Shown in pieces: positions 1-12,156 of a DNA stretch of 64,000 nucleotides (its first letter is position 1; every line of letters starts with the position of its first letter). The DNA lies in the NCBI GenBank assembly GCA_021018815.1, contig JAITYX010000059.1, forward strand, positions 2,418,001 through 2,482,000, read 5' to 3'. Made by a program: the position numbers and the translations under genes. Under the pieces are notes generated by a model. That model ran no database searches, was not told where the DNA came from, and worked only from the letters and a program-made list of their open reading frames with translations. Source of the stretch: Talinum fruticosum (lineage: Eukaryota > Streptophyta > Magnoliopsida > Caryophyllales > Talinaceae).

Positions 1-3000
1 TCCCTCTTGTACTATCAGTTCCATCAGCAGCTCTACTTTTTCAAATACTAAATGACTAATCGTTTAGAATAGTTTGCCCTAATTCGATACCCACAGCACA
101 ACAATTGAATGATTCCGCAACCACCTAAAGAAACATCCAATTGGTTGTGGGTTTAATTTTTCTCGGATTACACCGAGATTATTCAAAATTTTATTTTTAC
201 AATAACAACGATCATACATGCGTTGCATGAAGATATTCTTAAAATATTATTATTTTACTTATAATAGTGACTCGATGTGCTTGATTACCGCAATTACTTG
301 GCTTATCGTGCTTCCCGCGATTCAGTAATCAATCCAACTTAAGCAACATGAAGCGCCCATAATGGGGTTTAGCTATATTTGATCCTTTTCTAATTATTTT
401 TCTTTTCTTGTCTAATTGCACAATTAACAAACAATACTTGGGCTGAACCCAATTGGGTTGGGTATGACCCAACCCAACATTTCCATTCAATTGTGGGGGT
501 CTAGCTATATTTGATCCTTTTCTAATTATTTTTCTTTTCTTGTCTAATTGCACAATTAACAAACAATACTTGGGCTGAACCCAATTGGGTTGGGTATGAC
601 CCTACCCAACCCAACATTTCCATTCAATTGTGGGGGTCTATGTTGCTTGGACTAGAATATGGGTCTCGTGGACGTATTAATATGTCCAACATTTGGCAAA
701 AATCTAAGACATTGGACTATCCCAAAACTAGACACACAGTAAGGGATACAAATGGTTTATTTTTATTTTTATTTTTATTTTTTTCTTTTTATTAACAGTT
801 AAATTTGTTTTTGCATTAGAAAAAAATCCTATATGAGAGAGATATCAGGTTTGAATATCAACATCTCTCATATTGATTATTGTACTGAGTAACGAGGAAC
901 TTTTGTTGCATCTATACTTTAAACGTAAAAGACATTCGTGTGAGAAGACGTATTATAATATAAACATATTTTTAGGTCTTCTACTATTAGTTTAAATTTT
1001 TTGTTGAGAATAGTAGATATTAATTATTGCACATGATTTATCATGAGATACTGTGAATCCATCATTTCTGGTATTTGGGTTTTAGCTTATTTCACGGATT
1101 TTCCCATGTTAGAGAAACTAGCATTGAAAACCACAGCAAGGAAAGCAAAGGTGATAGGGACATTCGATCTTAGATTAAATTAGGATCAACACATTTTCCC
1201 CTAACTATTAAACAAAATCATGATGATCATCACATCAACAATGGGCGATCTCAAGCGTTTGGAGCATTGTCAGCTGTAGATAGTCGTTTTTCCTTTTCTG
1301 CTTGGTTGGTTGTTCACGAATTTATTGTAAGTTAACTATGATTTTTACCCAATAAAATTGATCTCAACTTAATTGTTAAAATTGAGGCTCCAGTACATTA
1401 GATTCCAAGTTTGATTCACTAACTTTATGTTATATTCTAAAAATGAACGACAAACACCTACTCATTATTGGAGCTCTCAATGGAAATTGGGATGTAACAT
1501 ATGCCTCTTTACTATTGCCTATGCTGTAAGTTCATTCTCATAAATGTGTTAGAAATAAATTTCGAATCACGTACAATTTTTTGACAATCTTTCATTATTG
1601 TAATATCACAATTAGCAAATTAGTTCTACACAGAGGACCAACAATTTACTGTTCATATTAATCATATCAATGAATCAACGCCATTTCTTTGTGTAAATGA
1701 GACGCAAAGGTCAACGTAGGAGGAACTCAAATCGAAATATCTAATAACAACTTTTAAAGATTTTACGTGTAGAGTTAATAGACACCGACATTTATATAAA
1801 TCAACCCACATATGTGTAAATCAATCATATTGCAAATCAGACGTTGCCCATATCTACACACTGACAAGTCATATCATTAATGAGACTAATGTATTTCGTA
1901 CGTCTGGAAAGGTTGCGAAGTGGGTCACCAATGCCCACTCCAATATGTGCCTAAGATTTTTTGTGCCTTACTCCAATGCTTGTGGCATAAATTCGTTGTC
2001 CATAAGAGGCTGAGGAACTCCACCAACAGCAACGTGAAATGCTCCTAATCCACATCTTATCTGTTACACGGAGATTTTATACTTGTTTTCCAATTTCTGA
2101 CACATAATGTGCCCTTTGCCCACACATTATGATTGGTCTTTTCGACCTTCTCTCTATTTTTGCCCTAACGTGACCACTGAGGCACCCTCTAAAGCTGGTG
2201 CCTAATGTCCGATTCAGAGGCGGCAGCAAGCAACAAACAAGGCTCATCACTCCCTCCTCATCCAGTGCAAGTTGATCCAATCAATTAATGTACAATCAAG
2301 ACAATCCATGCAATTATTATCACTCCTTTGTACTTTTTGTGGACATCAATTTCGACGTAGATTTCCGGGCAATCATAATAACGTCACACACTCATACACA
2401 TAGTCACGTACATGACAACTAATCGATCTGTATCGTATTTTACCAGATAAATTAACTAATATAATTTCAAGCGATATATAAAATCAACGATCTGAGGTGG
2501 ATAATTCCTTGTGTCTAGCTAGCTATTTCTGAGCTGTCACGTCGAAAAGTAGACAAGTTAGGTGCAATTCTATGTGCATTGTGTCAATGCAACAGTATTT
2601 TCTCCCGAACTAACTCTCTTTTGAATGGCCTAAATCTTAATTAGATTGGTTTTTATCCTTAGATGTACATCATGCCAAGTAAGTCCTACTTCTTCTGATC
2701 TTTCTCTCTTCTCCCCTGTCTTTCCCTCTCAGACCGTATCTCTCTCCACCCAGCAGCAATTAGTCCCTTAGCTTTAAACTTTTGTCTTTTAAGCTTTTGT
2801 CAACTACAGCTTTCCAGTAATCAACAAACATTCATTTTTTTCCCGGGCATTTTATTTTGTAGCTAAGGGGGCTCATAAGTCATACGTACCCTTCTTTATT
2901 TCTGGTTCACAATTTTTATTTTTATTTTTATTTTTTGTTGTTTTTTCTGCCAAAGAAAAGAAAAACTGGGAATCTGTGAAAGGACACCAGCCACTTAACA

Positions 3001-3267
3001 GCATCTGTATGTCATAAGACTATCACAGGGTTTATAACCCTTGAGCTTGCTTTGCCTTTTTACTCTCTCACATGATCCAAATGAAATATTCATCCTTAGA
3101 CTGAGTCTCAAAAGGCACGTTCTTGTGATTTTAATCTTTTTGGTACTCCCACACTTGTATTTCTTATGGTAATGTCTGATATTTCTTCCATTTCCTAGCG
3201 ACCCGATTTGGTTTTAAGTTTCTATGCTGAACTGCAGGTCACATTTTATCTTGCTGAAGTTCAGATC
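1..3267. other. 5' spacer and CNGC upstream region
   Basis: I see no supported gene in this stretch. It is AT-rich and contains a tandem duplication (368-641, listed separately), a T-rich (TTTTA)n tract near 758-782, and a pyrimidine-rich patch near 2695-2755 (repeated TCTC and CCCTCTC) upstream of the CNGC start. The short open frame at 2077-2280 (-) has no recognisable domain, and I do not call it. The last part probably holds the CNGC promoter and 5'UTR; a possible leader splice acceptor (TGCAG) lies at about 3234-3238. Confidence 0.6.
368..641. repeat. Two-copy tandem duplication, unit about 132-137 bp
   Basis: The block starting AGCTATATTTGATCC at 371 starts again at 503, a period of 132 bp. 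Both copies end in TTCCATTCAATTGTGGGGGT. The second copy carries a 5-bp expansion of an ACCC motif (GACCCTACCCAACCC against GACCCAACCC). Near-identity suggests a recent local duplication. Confidence 0.9.
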
Positions 3268-6200
3268 ATGGCTGTAGACGGCCATTTCAAAGACCTCGCG
3301 AGGTGTGTAATAATGTCTTTAATGAACTTTCTACTTTGAAGTTTGCTATATATGATGATTTGCGACAGCATTCATCAAAGGATTTTGTATAACTTTTGAT
3401 CAGGTGCCCAGAAGATGATGTTGAAGAAGCAATGACTGAAACAAGTGAAGAGGAAGATATTCAGAAGCCAATCAAGGGTACTCTTAAGCACTTGTTTCGA
3501 AAGATGAAACACGATGCAGCTTCCATTATCTTCGCTAGAGGAGAACTGTCGCGAGTGTTCTCTGAAGATATTGAGTTAATGGAGAAGCAAATACTGGATC
3601 CTAGAGGGCCCATAGCAGACCATTGGAGGAAGTTGTTTCTCGGAGCATGTTTAGTGTCTCTTTTTGTGGATCCTTTGTTCTTCTATGCTCCAAGTATCAA
3701 AGACAGCATTTGTGTAGAGGAATCTACATCGTTCAAATTAGTCCTTACGATTCTCCGATCCTTGGTTGACGCCTTTTACTTGGTTAATATCTACGTTAGG
3801 TTTAGGACTGCTTATGTTGCTCCTTCCTCTCGCATTTTTGGCACAGGGGAGTTGGTTTCAGACCCCAAAATGATCTCTGCTCGTTACCTTGGTCGAGATT
3901 TTTGGTTCGACTTCGTTGCATCATTGCCCTTCCCACAGGTACTAGCTTCTGATCATGATCACTATTCCATTATTTCTGCTACTAGTTACTAGGATTACTG
4001 ATCATGATAGTTTCTTTTTTTGTTTTTCTCTTCGGGTTCAGGTAAGGAAATGCTGAGCTTCTTCCATGATATTGTGTAATGTATTACAGGTTTTGATATG
4101 GATAGCATTCCCAAATCTAGGACGAGCAGAATTTATGAAGACGAAGCACGCCATACGATTGATTATCATATTCCAATTCCTATTGCGATTGTACCTTACG
4201 ATACCATTAACATCTAGGATCATCCAGGCCACCGGGAACATCATGGAGAAAGCCTGGGCCGGGGCTGCTTTCAATCTCGGGTTGTTTATGCTCGCAAGCC
4301 ATGTGAGTTTTGCCTTGGCCGATGATTTTTGTTCTTTGCCTTTTCTATATATATGTAGACAGCATGTGTCTTTTCCCTCGGGCTGAAGCACCAACAATAG
4401 TTTCGATTATGTACTCCTCTAGGAGGACGTACCCTTCCTCATGCAAGATGCGTCCTTTAGCTTGAAATGTGGATGTTACACGTATTTCCTCTTACATATT
4501 CCCCTCTTACATAAAGCTGTCATTAAAGACCGAGTAATCCAAAAGCGGAAGACATTGATCGGAGGCCTATGATCGATTCCCCTACGTGCTCACTCATAAG
4601 AATGTAAAAACTACTCATTTGGTGAAAAAAAAGTGCATAAATTGTCAGAATTGCATGATTCCATTTCAGCACAGAAAACTAATTAACAAGAGATGATGCA
4701 TTTGGAAATTAGGTTGTTGGGGCTTGCTGGTACCTTCTATCAATCGAAAGAGAACAAGACTGTTGGACAGAAGTTTGTAGACGCCAAAGCCGCCATTGCC
4801 AGTACTGGTTCCCCGACTGCAATAGTCCGATTGATATCAGAAAGAGAGCCCAATTCAACTCAACCAGTATGGCCATTTTCTGTGATCCACAAGCTGCTTT
4901 CTACGAGTTTGGCATTTATGGGGAAGCACTGAGTTATGGGATTACAAACTTAAAATTTTTCAACAAGTTCTTCTATTCCTTTTGGTGGGGGATGAGGCAA
5001 CTCAGGTAATTCAAACAGGAGGTCAATTATATTTCCTGCTAAAACAACTAAATCAATCATTCATTCCAGCTTTGTTAGTTGCTTGTTGTGTTTATCAATC
5101 GTTGGCGGACCTTGTTTTGTTTAGCTCTTTCGAGTAACTAATGATCGAAAAAAAACCCAGTAAACTCGGTATGATTTCTAAAGTTCACCTTTACAATAGA
5201 TCTTTCTTTTTTTAAATTTCATTTTTTAGATCGCGAATCAAAATTTAAAATTTAAGGTGTATAGTTTTTGCCCATTTGGATTTATCTAGTTGCATTTTTT
5301 TCAGATTTTAAACAGAACGAAACATAAGGAAAATTGGAGGTACAGTTGAGGAGGACAGGCCTATGTTACATGGACTTGGCTAGAAATATCCAACAATGCA
5401 CTCCCAAGAGTTGGACTTGGCCATTTTACAAAGGTTTTGCAATTTTTCCCCTCTTGGTTCTTAATTTAAGTGTTAAGACCAGATAAAGAGTCCATGTAAC
5501 ATAATCATTGGGTGAAGACTCGGGGATATATCATAAATTATATCGCTAAGGTCCTGTTCTCTTCAAGTTTAATTAGTTTTAATCTTTAAACTCATAATTC
5601 CGCATAACTCCTTTAATTTATTTATTTATTCAATTCTTTCCAATGTTGTTAATTTTTTGGAACTCTTTTTTATATAATTTTGTAAATATTTATTGCCAAC
5701 AAGGAAACTTGAAACTTTCAATTATGTATGATATTTTTACATGAATTAAAAGGTTAAAAGTTATGTCACATATTTTATTTATTTTTGAGGAGTAAAAAGA
5801 ATTTGCAGAGAAAACACAATCAAAATATTATTTTATTTTGAGGAATAAAAAAATATTCATGGAGAAAAACATAATCAAAAATATATTGGAGATTAAACAA
5901 ACTCCACATATATAAGCTCTAAAAGGGTCACGAAAATTCGATGTTGTGTCGTAACCGTTCAAACATAACTTAAAAAAGAAATTTTTTTGCTAAGTATCAC
6001 ATATATAATACTACAATATTACTATGCTAGAATTTTTTAAGAGGTGATTTTCCTTTGATCTATCATATAAAGTGAGTTTTATTATATACTTCATAGTCCA
6101 TAATGTAGGTCCAACCATGAAATGTCTTATCTTAGCCTGAGTACAATTTTGGATGATTTGTGCAGCTCTCTTGGACAGGGACTCCAAGTCAGCACATATG

Positions 6201-7731
6201 TTGGAGAAATCAGTTTTGCCATGGTCATTGGGATTTTGGGTCTCGTACTCTTTGCGTTGCTCATTGGGAATATGCAAGTGAGTATATAACAAATGTAGCC
6301 CTAACACCATACCATCATGGTCACAAGGACATCTTTGGATCGAACCAAACAAAACTAACCCGTGTCTAATTACTTGATCGAGACAACCAAGATAGCCAAC
6401 CTTACCCGAGTAAACAGACTGTAACACAGTGAGACTTGGCTAACTAGAGCTAGATATTTGTACCATTTTTGTTTTGCGTGTATTTGGTTTATTTATTTCC
6501 TGTGGAATTGCTATACTGAATTGTAGATGTATCTTCAATCAACAACAAAAAGGATCGAGGAATGGAGGATTATGAGAGGTGATGCAGAAGTGTGGATGCG
6601 TCACAGACAGCTTCCTCACGAGTTGAAGCAGCGTGTGAGAAGGTACCATCACTACACGTGGGCGGCCACCGGTGGTTTCGATGAAGAACAGATTCTTCAA
6701 GGTCTTCCTGCTGATCTTCGACGTGAAATCAAGCGTAGTCTCTACTCTGACTTGGTTCGACGAGTAAGCTCCAATTTCCTCCTCTAATTGCCAACTTATA
6801 AATCATCCCATCTCTCCCACAAACATATCGTGATAGTCAAATTTTTCTTAGCCCGAAAACAGACTGTGTTTTGGATGTCTAACCATCCAGACAACAAAGT
6901 TATAGCTTGGACTCGAGACTATACTCACGGGCAGGGTTTAGAAAAAGGGTATTATTGATTCAGTTTGTGTAAAATTTCACAAAATTTGGGCTATCAAGGA
7001 CCAATGCATATAAAACTGATTGCCAATTGGGTTTGGGTGAGTAACTTAGAAGCCTATATATACACAGGTCAAGAACATCTATGTCATCAATGTATGACAA
7101 CATCGGCTATTTTATTCTTGACAGTTTATGCATGTATGAATCCATACAGGTACCGCTGTTCGATCAAATGGACGACCAAATGCTGGACGCAATATGCGAG
7201 AGGCTGACAAATGCTCTGTACATCCAAGGCAGCTGCCTTCTTTCAGAAGGTGCTCCCGTGAACGAGATGCTCTTCATCATCCGAGGCAGACTGGACTCCT
7301 ACACCACCAACGGAGGCCGAGACGGATTCTTCAACACGTGCTGCATAGGACCAGGTGAGTTTTGTGGCGAGGAGCTTCTGACATGGGCCATGGTCCCCCA
7401 CCCAAACGAGACCCTACCCTCCTCCACTCGCACTGTGAAATGCATCTCTGAAGTCGAAGCTCTGGCTCTGACAGCCCATGACTTGAAGTTCGTGGCATCG
7501 CAGTTCAGGAGGCAGCACTGGAAGCATCTCAGGCCGACCTTCAGAGCCTCGTCCCAGCAGTGGAGGACGTGGGCAGCTTGCTTCATTCAAGCCTCATGGT
7601 CGAGTTACAAGAGGAGAAGAGCCTCAGCCGAGTTCAAGGATGAGAGGGAGAAGATCTTGCAGAAATTACAGTCTGAAAGAAGAGCAAGGAGTTTGCAAAT
7701 TGAAAGGACTACTTCTGGTTTTTTGGGTTAG
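3268..7731 (+). CDS. Cyclic nucleotide-gated ion channel (CNGC), group III-like
   Basis: This gene encodes a six-transmembrane, cyclic-nucleotide- and calmodulin-regulated cation channel of the plasma or nuclear membrane; plant CNGCs carry Ca2+ signals. Exons: 3268-3302, 3404-3938, 4090-4302, 4713-5005, 6166-6277, 6527-6763, 7150-7731. All have GT-AG borders and matching phases and give an unbroken 668-aa protein. The N terminus is acidic and ends in an ILDPRGP motif before S1 (about 80-95). The pore is near 345-366 (SFWWGMRQLS then SLGQGL, a plant-type filter). The C-linker follows, and the CNBD (about 476-600) has a phosphate-binding cassette, GEFCGEELLTWA. An IQ-like calmodulin site, WAACFIQASWSSYKRR, lies at about 616-631. 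The start is the first in-frame ATG; the 35-nt first exon joins in phase (R codon split). The group III assignment is from remembered similarity, so no symbol is given. This is the only complete gene here with no frame break. Confidence 0.95.
5362..5502. mobile_element. Small hAT-like MITE in CNGC intron 4
   Basis: The element is about 141 bp with perfect 14-bp terminal inverted repeats: ATGTTACATGGACT at 5362 and its reverse complement ending at 5502. No coding capacity. The terminal sequence resembles a short repeat family common in dicot introns. A degraded relative (CTATGTTGCTTGGACT) lies near 639-655. I cannot fix the target-site duplication, so the superfamily is an inference. Confidence 0.6.
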
Positions 7732-8455
7732 ATTTTGTTGGCTTTTCTGCTAAGCAGAGGCCAGTTCCTATGGACTTTCCTGTTGATGAGAGTGATTAAT
7801 TAGTGAGTAAAACAAGAATTATCACTGAAAATTTTGTACATTTCTGTTGATAAAAAAGGTGTGGTTTTTTTCTTTAGCTATATGGTCATGGTTGAAGAAT
7901 GTAAATCATGAATTAGAAAGAGGCAAATAACATAAGGGTCATTGGAAGGGTGTACAAAATCAGTAATGCTTATTCTTTCAATTTAGCAAATTTACAATGG
8001 ATTCTATCAGTCCAGTTTCCAGATGTTTTTCAGGTGATTTGTTCTATTAATTGTCACTTTCTATTGGTTACAATTATTATTAGGGCGATGATATGTGTCT
8101 TGTATGAAAACACTCCTAAAATGTTTTGTTTTGAGTTATATTAATGTATTTTATGATTGAAAATAACTATTTTTTTAATAATTATGATTAATTATGAAGG
8201 TAAAGCTTAATAATAGTCTGCTATAATAACAAGTATCAAATGACACCCTAATCAGATTAACCCTACCTAGAAAGCTGTGTCATATAAATAATAATTTTTA
8301 ATTCGAAAGAAGACACTTACATGTGTCTTATACAAGACACATATCATTTCCCATATTATCCTTTTATTCTTATATTCTGGTTTTTAACGAACTATTGATC
8401 AGGAAAGAAAAAAAAGCTAGATTATATTGAAAATGTAATAGTATTATTTATTTAT
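7732..8455. other. CNGC 3'UTR and AT-rich spacer
   Basis: The first 200 bases or so after the CNGC stop are probably its 3'UTR. The rest is AT-rich spacer. The small open frame at 7950-8144 (+) is AT-driven and has no recognisable domain. Confidence 0.5.
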
Positions 8456-9479
8456 CGGTTTTACTAACCGTCGCCCCAAGGGTGACGGTTAAGAGTTATT
8501 TTTATCCTTTAAAATGAAATTTTATCGCCCCAAGTCTATGCTTGTTTTGCTGCATATAGTTGATCCGTAGGCTTGTTAGCTTGATTTGTACTCTTACCTG
8601 CTGTTTTGGTTTATTTTTTTGTGTATTTTCTACACAGTATATTGTTGAACATGCCTTTCGAGGCATTTACCAATCGGAAAAAAAAAAATGAAATCTTATC
8701 TTAATATAATTACTAGTATATTTTCTTTCTAAATAAAATCTTTTTATCTTTCTATTAAATTCCATTATCTAATTTTTCTAAATTATTTATTTCTTTTTAA
8801 TAGAAATTTACCTAACTAAAAACTCTACCATTTTTTAATCAAAATTCATCTGACCCGATAATTAAAAAGTCCACCATTTTTTATCACAAAATTGTACCAT
8901 TCAATTTACGATAACCATAACATGAGTGCGGGGTTGAAATCGGGAAATCACGAATGACAATAACCAATACATGAAAGGTTGGGCATACTTTGATGGATGG
9001 TGGGTATGCAGATTCTTAAGTGGTGGGTTATGTATACGCTAATGTAATTGCTTGTTACAAATACTTCCAGATCTTGTTGTCAAAGGTTGGGCATACTTTG
9101 ATGTTATTGCTTGTTATGGTTGTATCCTTTCGAGTATTGGTTATTGTCATTCGTGATTCCCCATTTTCAACCCCACACTCTCATGTTATATGGTTATCGT
9201 AAATTAAAGGTATAATTTTGTGATAAAAAAAAGTGGACTTTTTAATTACCGGATGAGATGAATTTTGATTTAAAAAATGGTAGAGTTTTTAGTTACGTAA
9301 ATTTCTATTAAAAAGAAATAAATAATTTAGAAAGAATTAGATAATGCGATTTAATAGAACGATAAAAGATTTTATTTAGAAAGAAAATATACTAGTGATT
9401 ATATTAAGATAAAATTTCATTTTAAATGGATAAAAATACCTCTTAACTGTCACCCTTAGGACGATGATTAGCAAAACCG
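8456..9479. mobile_element. Foldback/MULE-like non-autonomous element with about 350-bp TIRs
   Basis: The left arm (8456 to about 8985) and right arm (about 9083 to 9479) are reverse complements at high identity. The left arm begins CGGTTTTACTAACCGTCGCC and the right arm ends in the complementary TTAGCAAAACCG. The left arm is longer because it carries a retroposon insertion (8527-8687, listed separately). The central loop is about 100 bp and includes a second copy of GGTTGGGCATACTTTGATG. Flanks TTTATTTAT and TTTATCTGT match at 7 of 9 positions, consistent with a decayed 9-bp Mutator-type target duplication. There is no transposase. Confidence 0.75.
8527..8687 (+). mobile_element. Short poly(A) retroposon nested in the foldback arm
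   Basis: This is a segment of about 160 bp that interrupts the left arm and has no counterpart in the right arm. It ends in a run of A (after CAATCGG) and is flanked by a direct repeat: ATGAAATTTTATC at 8514-8526 and ATGAAATCTTATC at 8688-8700 (12 of 13 identical). An A tail plus a 13-16 bp target duplication is the signature of L1-type target-primed insertion. The body (TTTGTACTC..., ...GGCATTTACCAATCGG) resembles the 3' end of a 5'-truncated LINE or a LINE-mobilised SINE. Confidence 0.75.
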
Positions 9480-9774
9480 TTTATCTGTTTACTTGTTTTA
9501 AGAAAGCAGGTGATTACTCATTGAAAGGAAGTCAACAAATACATATTATTTTTGGTGTCATAAAATTGTTTGTGTAATCATCATATTTCCATTATAATTA
9601 ACTTCCTAGACGATATTTTACTATTTATTATTGAAATTGATCTGATTTAATGTGATAAATAATGAGAAATATTAATAATCTAATAATTTTAGACGATATA
9701 AGATGCTAACAATTATAGACCATCCACCTCTCTCCTGATATTTTTCTTTCGAGTCTCATAAGATCACCAAATTT

Positions 9775-10245
9775 AAAAGAATTTATGGATGAAAATAATA
9801 CGAATTTTCGATATATTGAATGAAAATAATATGAACTGTTTTCTTGGATGTTGTCGGTATAAATTTTAATCCTATTTAATACCAGCATAACACCATCGAG
9901 TTAAGGGAATTGTGATTCGGTGAATCTATGACATAGAAAATGACGCCGCTTATGTGAATGACGTAGTTCAAGATTTGACTCGACTTTTTATTTGCATTGA
10001 CAAATAAGCATACTTTTATTTAACCAATAAAAAAGTTATAGTCAAATTCTCAACTCCCTTGTCCACATCGGTGACTTCATTTGTCACGTTATCGTTCTGC
10101 CGATTAACAATCATTTAACTTAGTGTTGTTTCATTAGTATTAAATAGGATTAAAATTCGTACTCGCTGATATCCAAAAAAAAAAAAAAAAAGTTTGTATT
10201 AGTTTGATCAATACATTTAAAATTTGGATCATTTTCATCTAAAAA
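9775..10245. repeat. Imperfect inverted repeat, about 470 bp, MITE-like
   Basis: The reverse complement of 9775-9904 aligns with 10115-10245. The shared core is GTATTAAATAGGATTAAAAT, followed in each arm by an ATATCCA/ACATCCA motif and a TCATTTTCATC motif. The right arm holds a 17-A run. The loop (about 9905-10114) has no open frame of note. The arms have diverged and no clear target duplication is visible, so this is a foldback or MITE remnant of unknown family. Confidence 0.55.
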
Positions 10246-12156
10246 TCCAATTTAAATGGCTGAAAAGAGAGGAGTCCCTAGCCGAAAGAGGACCAATTGA
10301 AACCACAAACTCCTATTGTGGTATATAAGTCATCTAATGAGTAGTGAACCGTCAATTGACTACTCAATTATTCATTATTATTATTATTATTATTATCATG
10401 GATCAATGAATAGCTCCAAAAAAAAGGATTAAACTAAACATAAATTGTGTCCCTATAGGGCTATTTGGTATGACCCCATCCACAGGGTAAGCAATTTCAT
10501 GAAATGAAATGACACCAAAAAAAAATTATGAAATGAAAGACAACTGAGTGGTGCTTAGCGATATTTGCATACTAATGACAAATCAGCTGCCGACCAAGCA
10601 CTAGCTTAGTTCGCATCAATGTTCTCCCCCACCAAGTCACCCAACTAGACTAGGCCAAACTGATTCGGATTAAACACCCAAATTGAATGACTTGTATTCG
10701 TATCATATCCGGCCTTATATTCAAAACATGCTCATTAAAAATGGACCCTAAATTTAGATTAATCCAAATCAAACTGGAACCAATCTAAAGTTCCCTTTAT
10801 AGTCGCTGTTTTTTGTAAAACAAGTTTATATTAAACCAAATATTAACTAATCCAAAGTCGACTGAAATTGAAAATCACTCCACCTGAACCCCAAACAACT
10901 GGAAATGAAGTTAAGCCAAAATTGATTTCAAGCTAAACTTAACCCAATATATACCAAATCGAACGACCCATTTGTCACGTTTATTACCAACTATAATTTC
11001 CCAGATTATGCCTGGACTCGAGTCTGTTGGTTTACATAATAAATGTAGAACTGTATGGGGAACGAGTGCATCCTAGCTCAAGATCCAACAACTTGGCTCC
11101 TCCCCACGTGGGCATTTTAGCCTCACTTGATCGTCCCCAGGTAGAGGCCCAGAGAGACCCAAGCAGAGGCCCAAAGAGGTATCCAATTTATCCTACTAAA
11201 CGGGGACAGACTAGAGCTTCATGAACTTCCCAAGCATTTAAAGATTCATAGCTAATTCACTATTCTTTACCTGTATCAATTTTTTCACAGGAAATCCAAC
11301 ACGCCCTGCTTTTAATATGAAGAGAGGACCGCTCACGAGTCACAACCTTTCCATGAGAGCACAGGTATAAGCAGGGTCAGTCGTGTATGGTCCAATCTAT
11401 ATGCAAAGTATCATGAGTTTTGAAGAACCCGGCGTAGTGTAGACATAGCCGGGACAACTCAAACTCTGAATCTAACATAACCAAGGCAACCCTACTGAAT
11501 CAAAGCAAGACCATGGTGTCATACAGATAACCGATCTCAAATTTAAAACAATACCATCACAATATTAATAATCCATGCAGCCAAAGCATATGAACTACTA
11601 TGAAAACCCTTCCAAGAAACAACAATAGCAACTCTAAAACAGATCATATTACATCGTTAGCCCACCAGCAGTTTCACTCCAAAAAAGGATGCCGCGACAC
11701 AGGATTACAGCAGCTTAGCAGCATCAGCTTTCATAGCACGGGTACCAAAAACCGTGAAAAATCATCCATCTAATCTACTCTATGAAACCATAAATTTATG
11801 AATTACAAAAATCTAAAGCGGACATCCATCTCACCCCTGCATGGGGATGAGTATTATATCCAGGAGGTTTCATCCTTCAGCGAATTCTATCTCATCAATG
11901 TTTCACCCTTTGGCTGCAGTAGTAGTTTGCTCGATACCAACCTGCCAAAGAAACCCAATGATAGTATTAATTTTGCACTGCAATCGTACAATACTGAAGT
12001 CGTGGGGTTCAAGAGAGCATTTCATCTATCAGAAAACATCACATTAGACTAGACCAACACCTAATTTTATCGAGAATCCAGTCAAATTTGATTGAATGGA
12101 GTACCTGGAGTGCTATCCCATTAACTCGATTGCAAAAGGGTGCCACCAGTTGTCGT
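10246..12156. other. Spacer plus probable cpRNP 3'UTR
   Basis: No gene is supported. There is an (ATT)n microsatellite near 10374-10396. The part nearest 12156 is probably the 3'UTR of the minus-strand cpRNP gene. A potential 3'UTR intron donor (CAG|GTACTCC on the minus strand) lies at about 12100-12110. Short open frames at 11027-11224, 11798-12052 and 12140-12331 have no recognisable domains. Confidence 0.5.

Noticed and set aside
368..641. CRISPR-like direct repeats
   Set aside because: Only two long adjacent copies with no spacers, in a plant nuclear context; an ordinary tandem duplication.
4038..4397. 119-aa minus-strand open frame
   Set aside because: Antisense to CNGC exon 3, whose plus-strand frame has the expected membrane segments and splice sites.
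11798..12052. 84-aa open frame downstream of the cpRNP gene
   Set aside because: It lies in the probable cpRNP 3'UTR on the opposite strand and has no recognisable domain.
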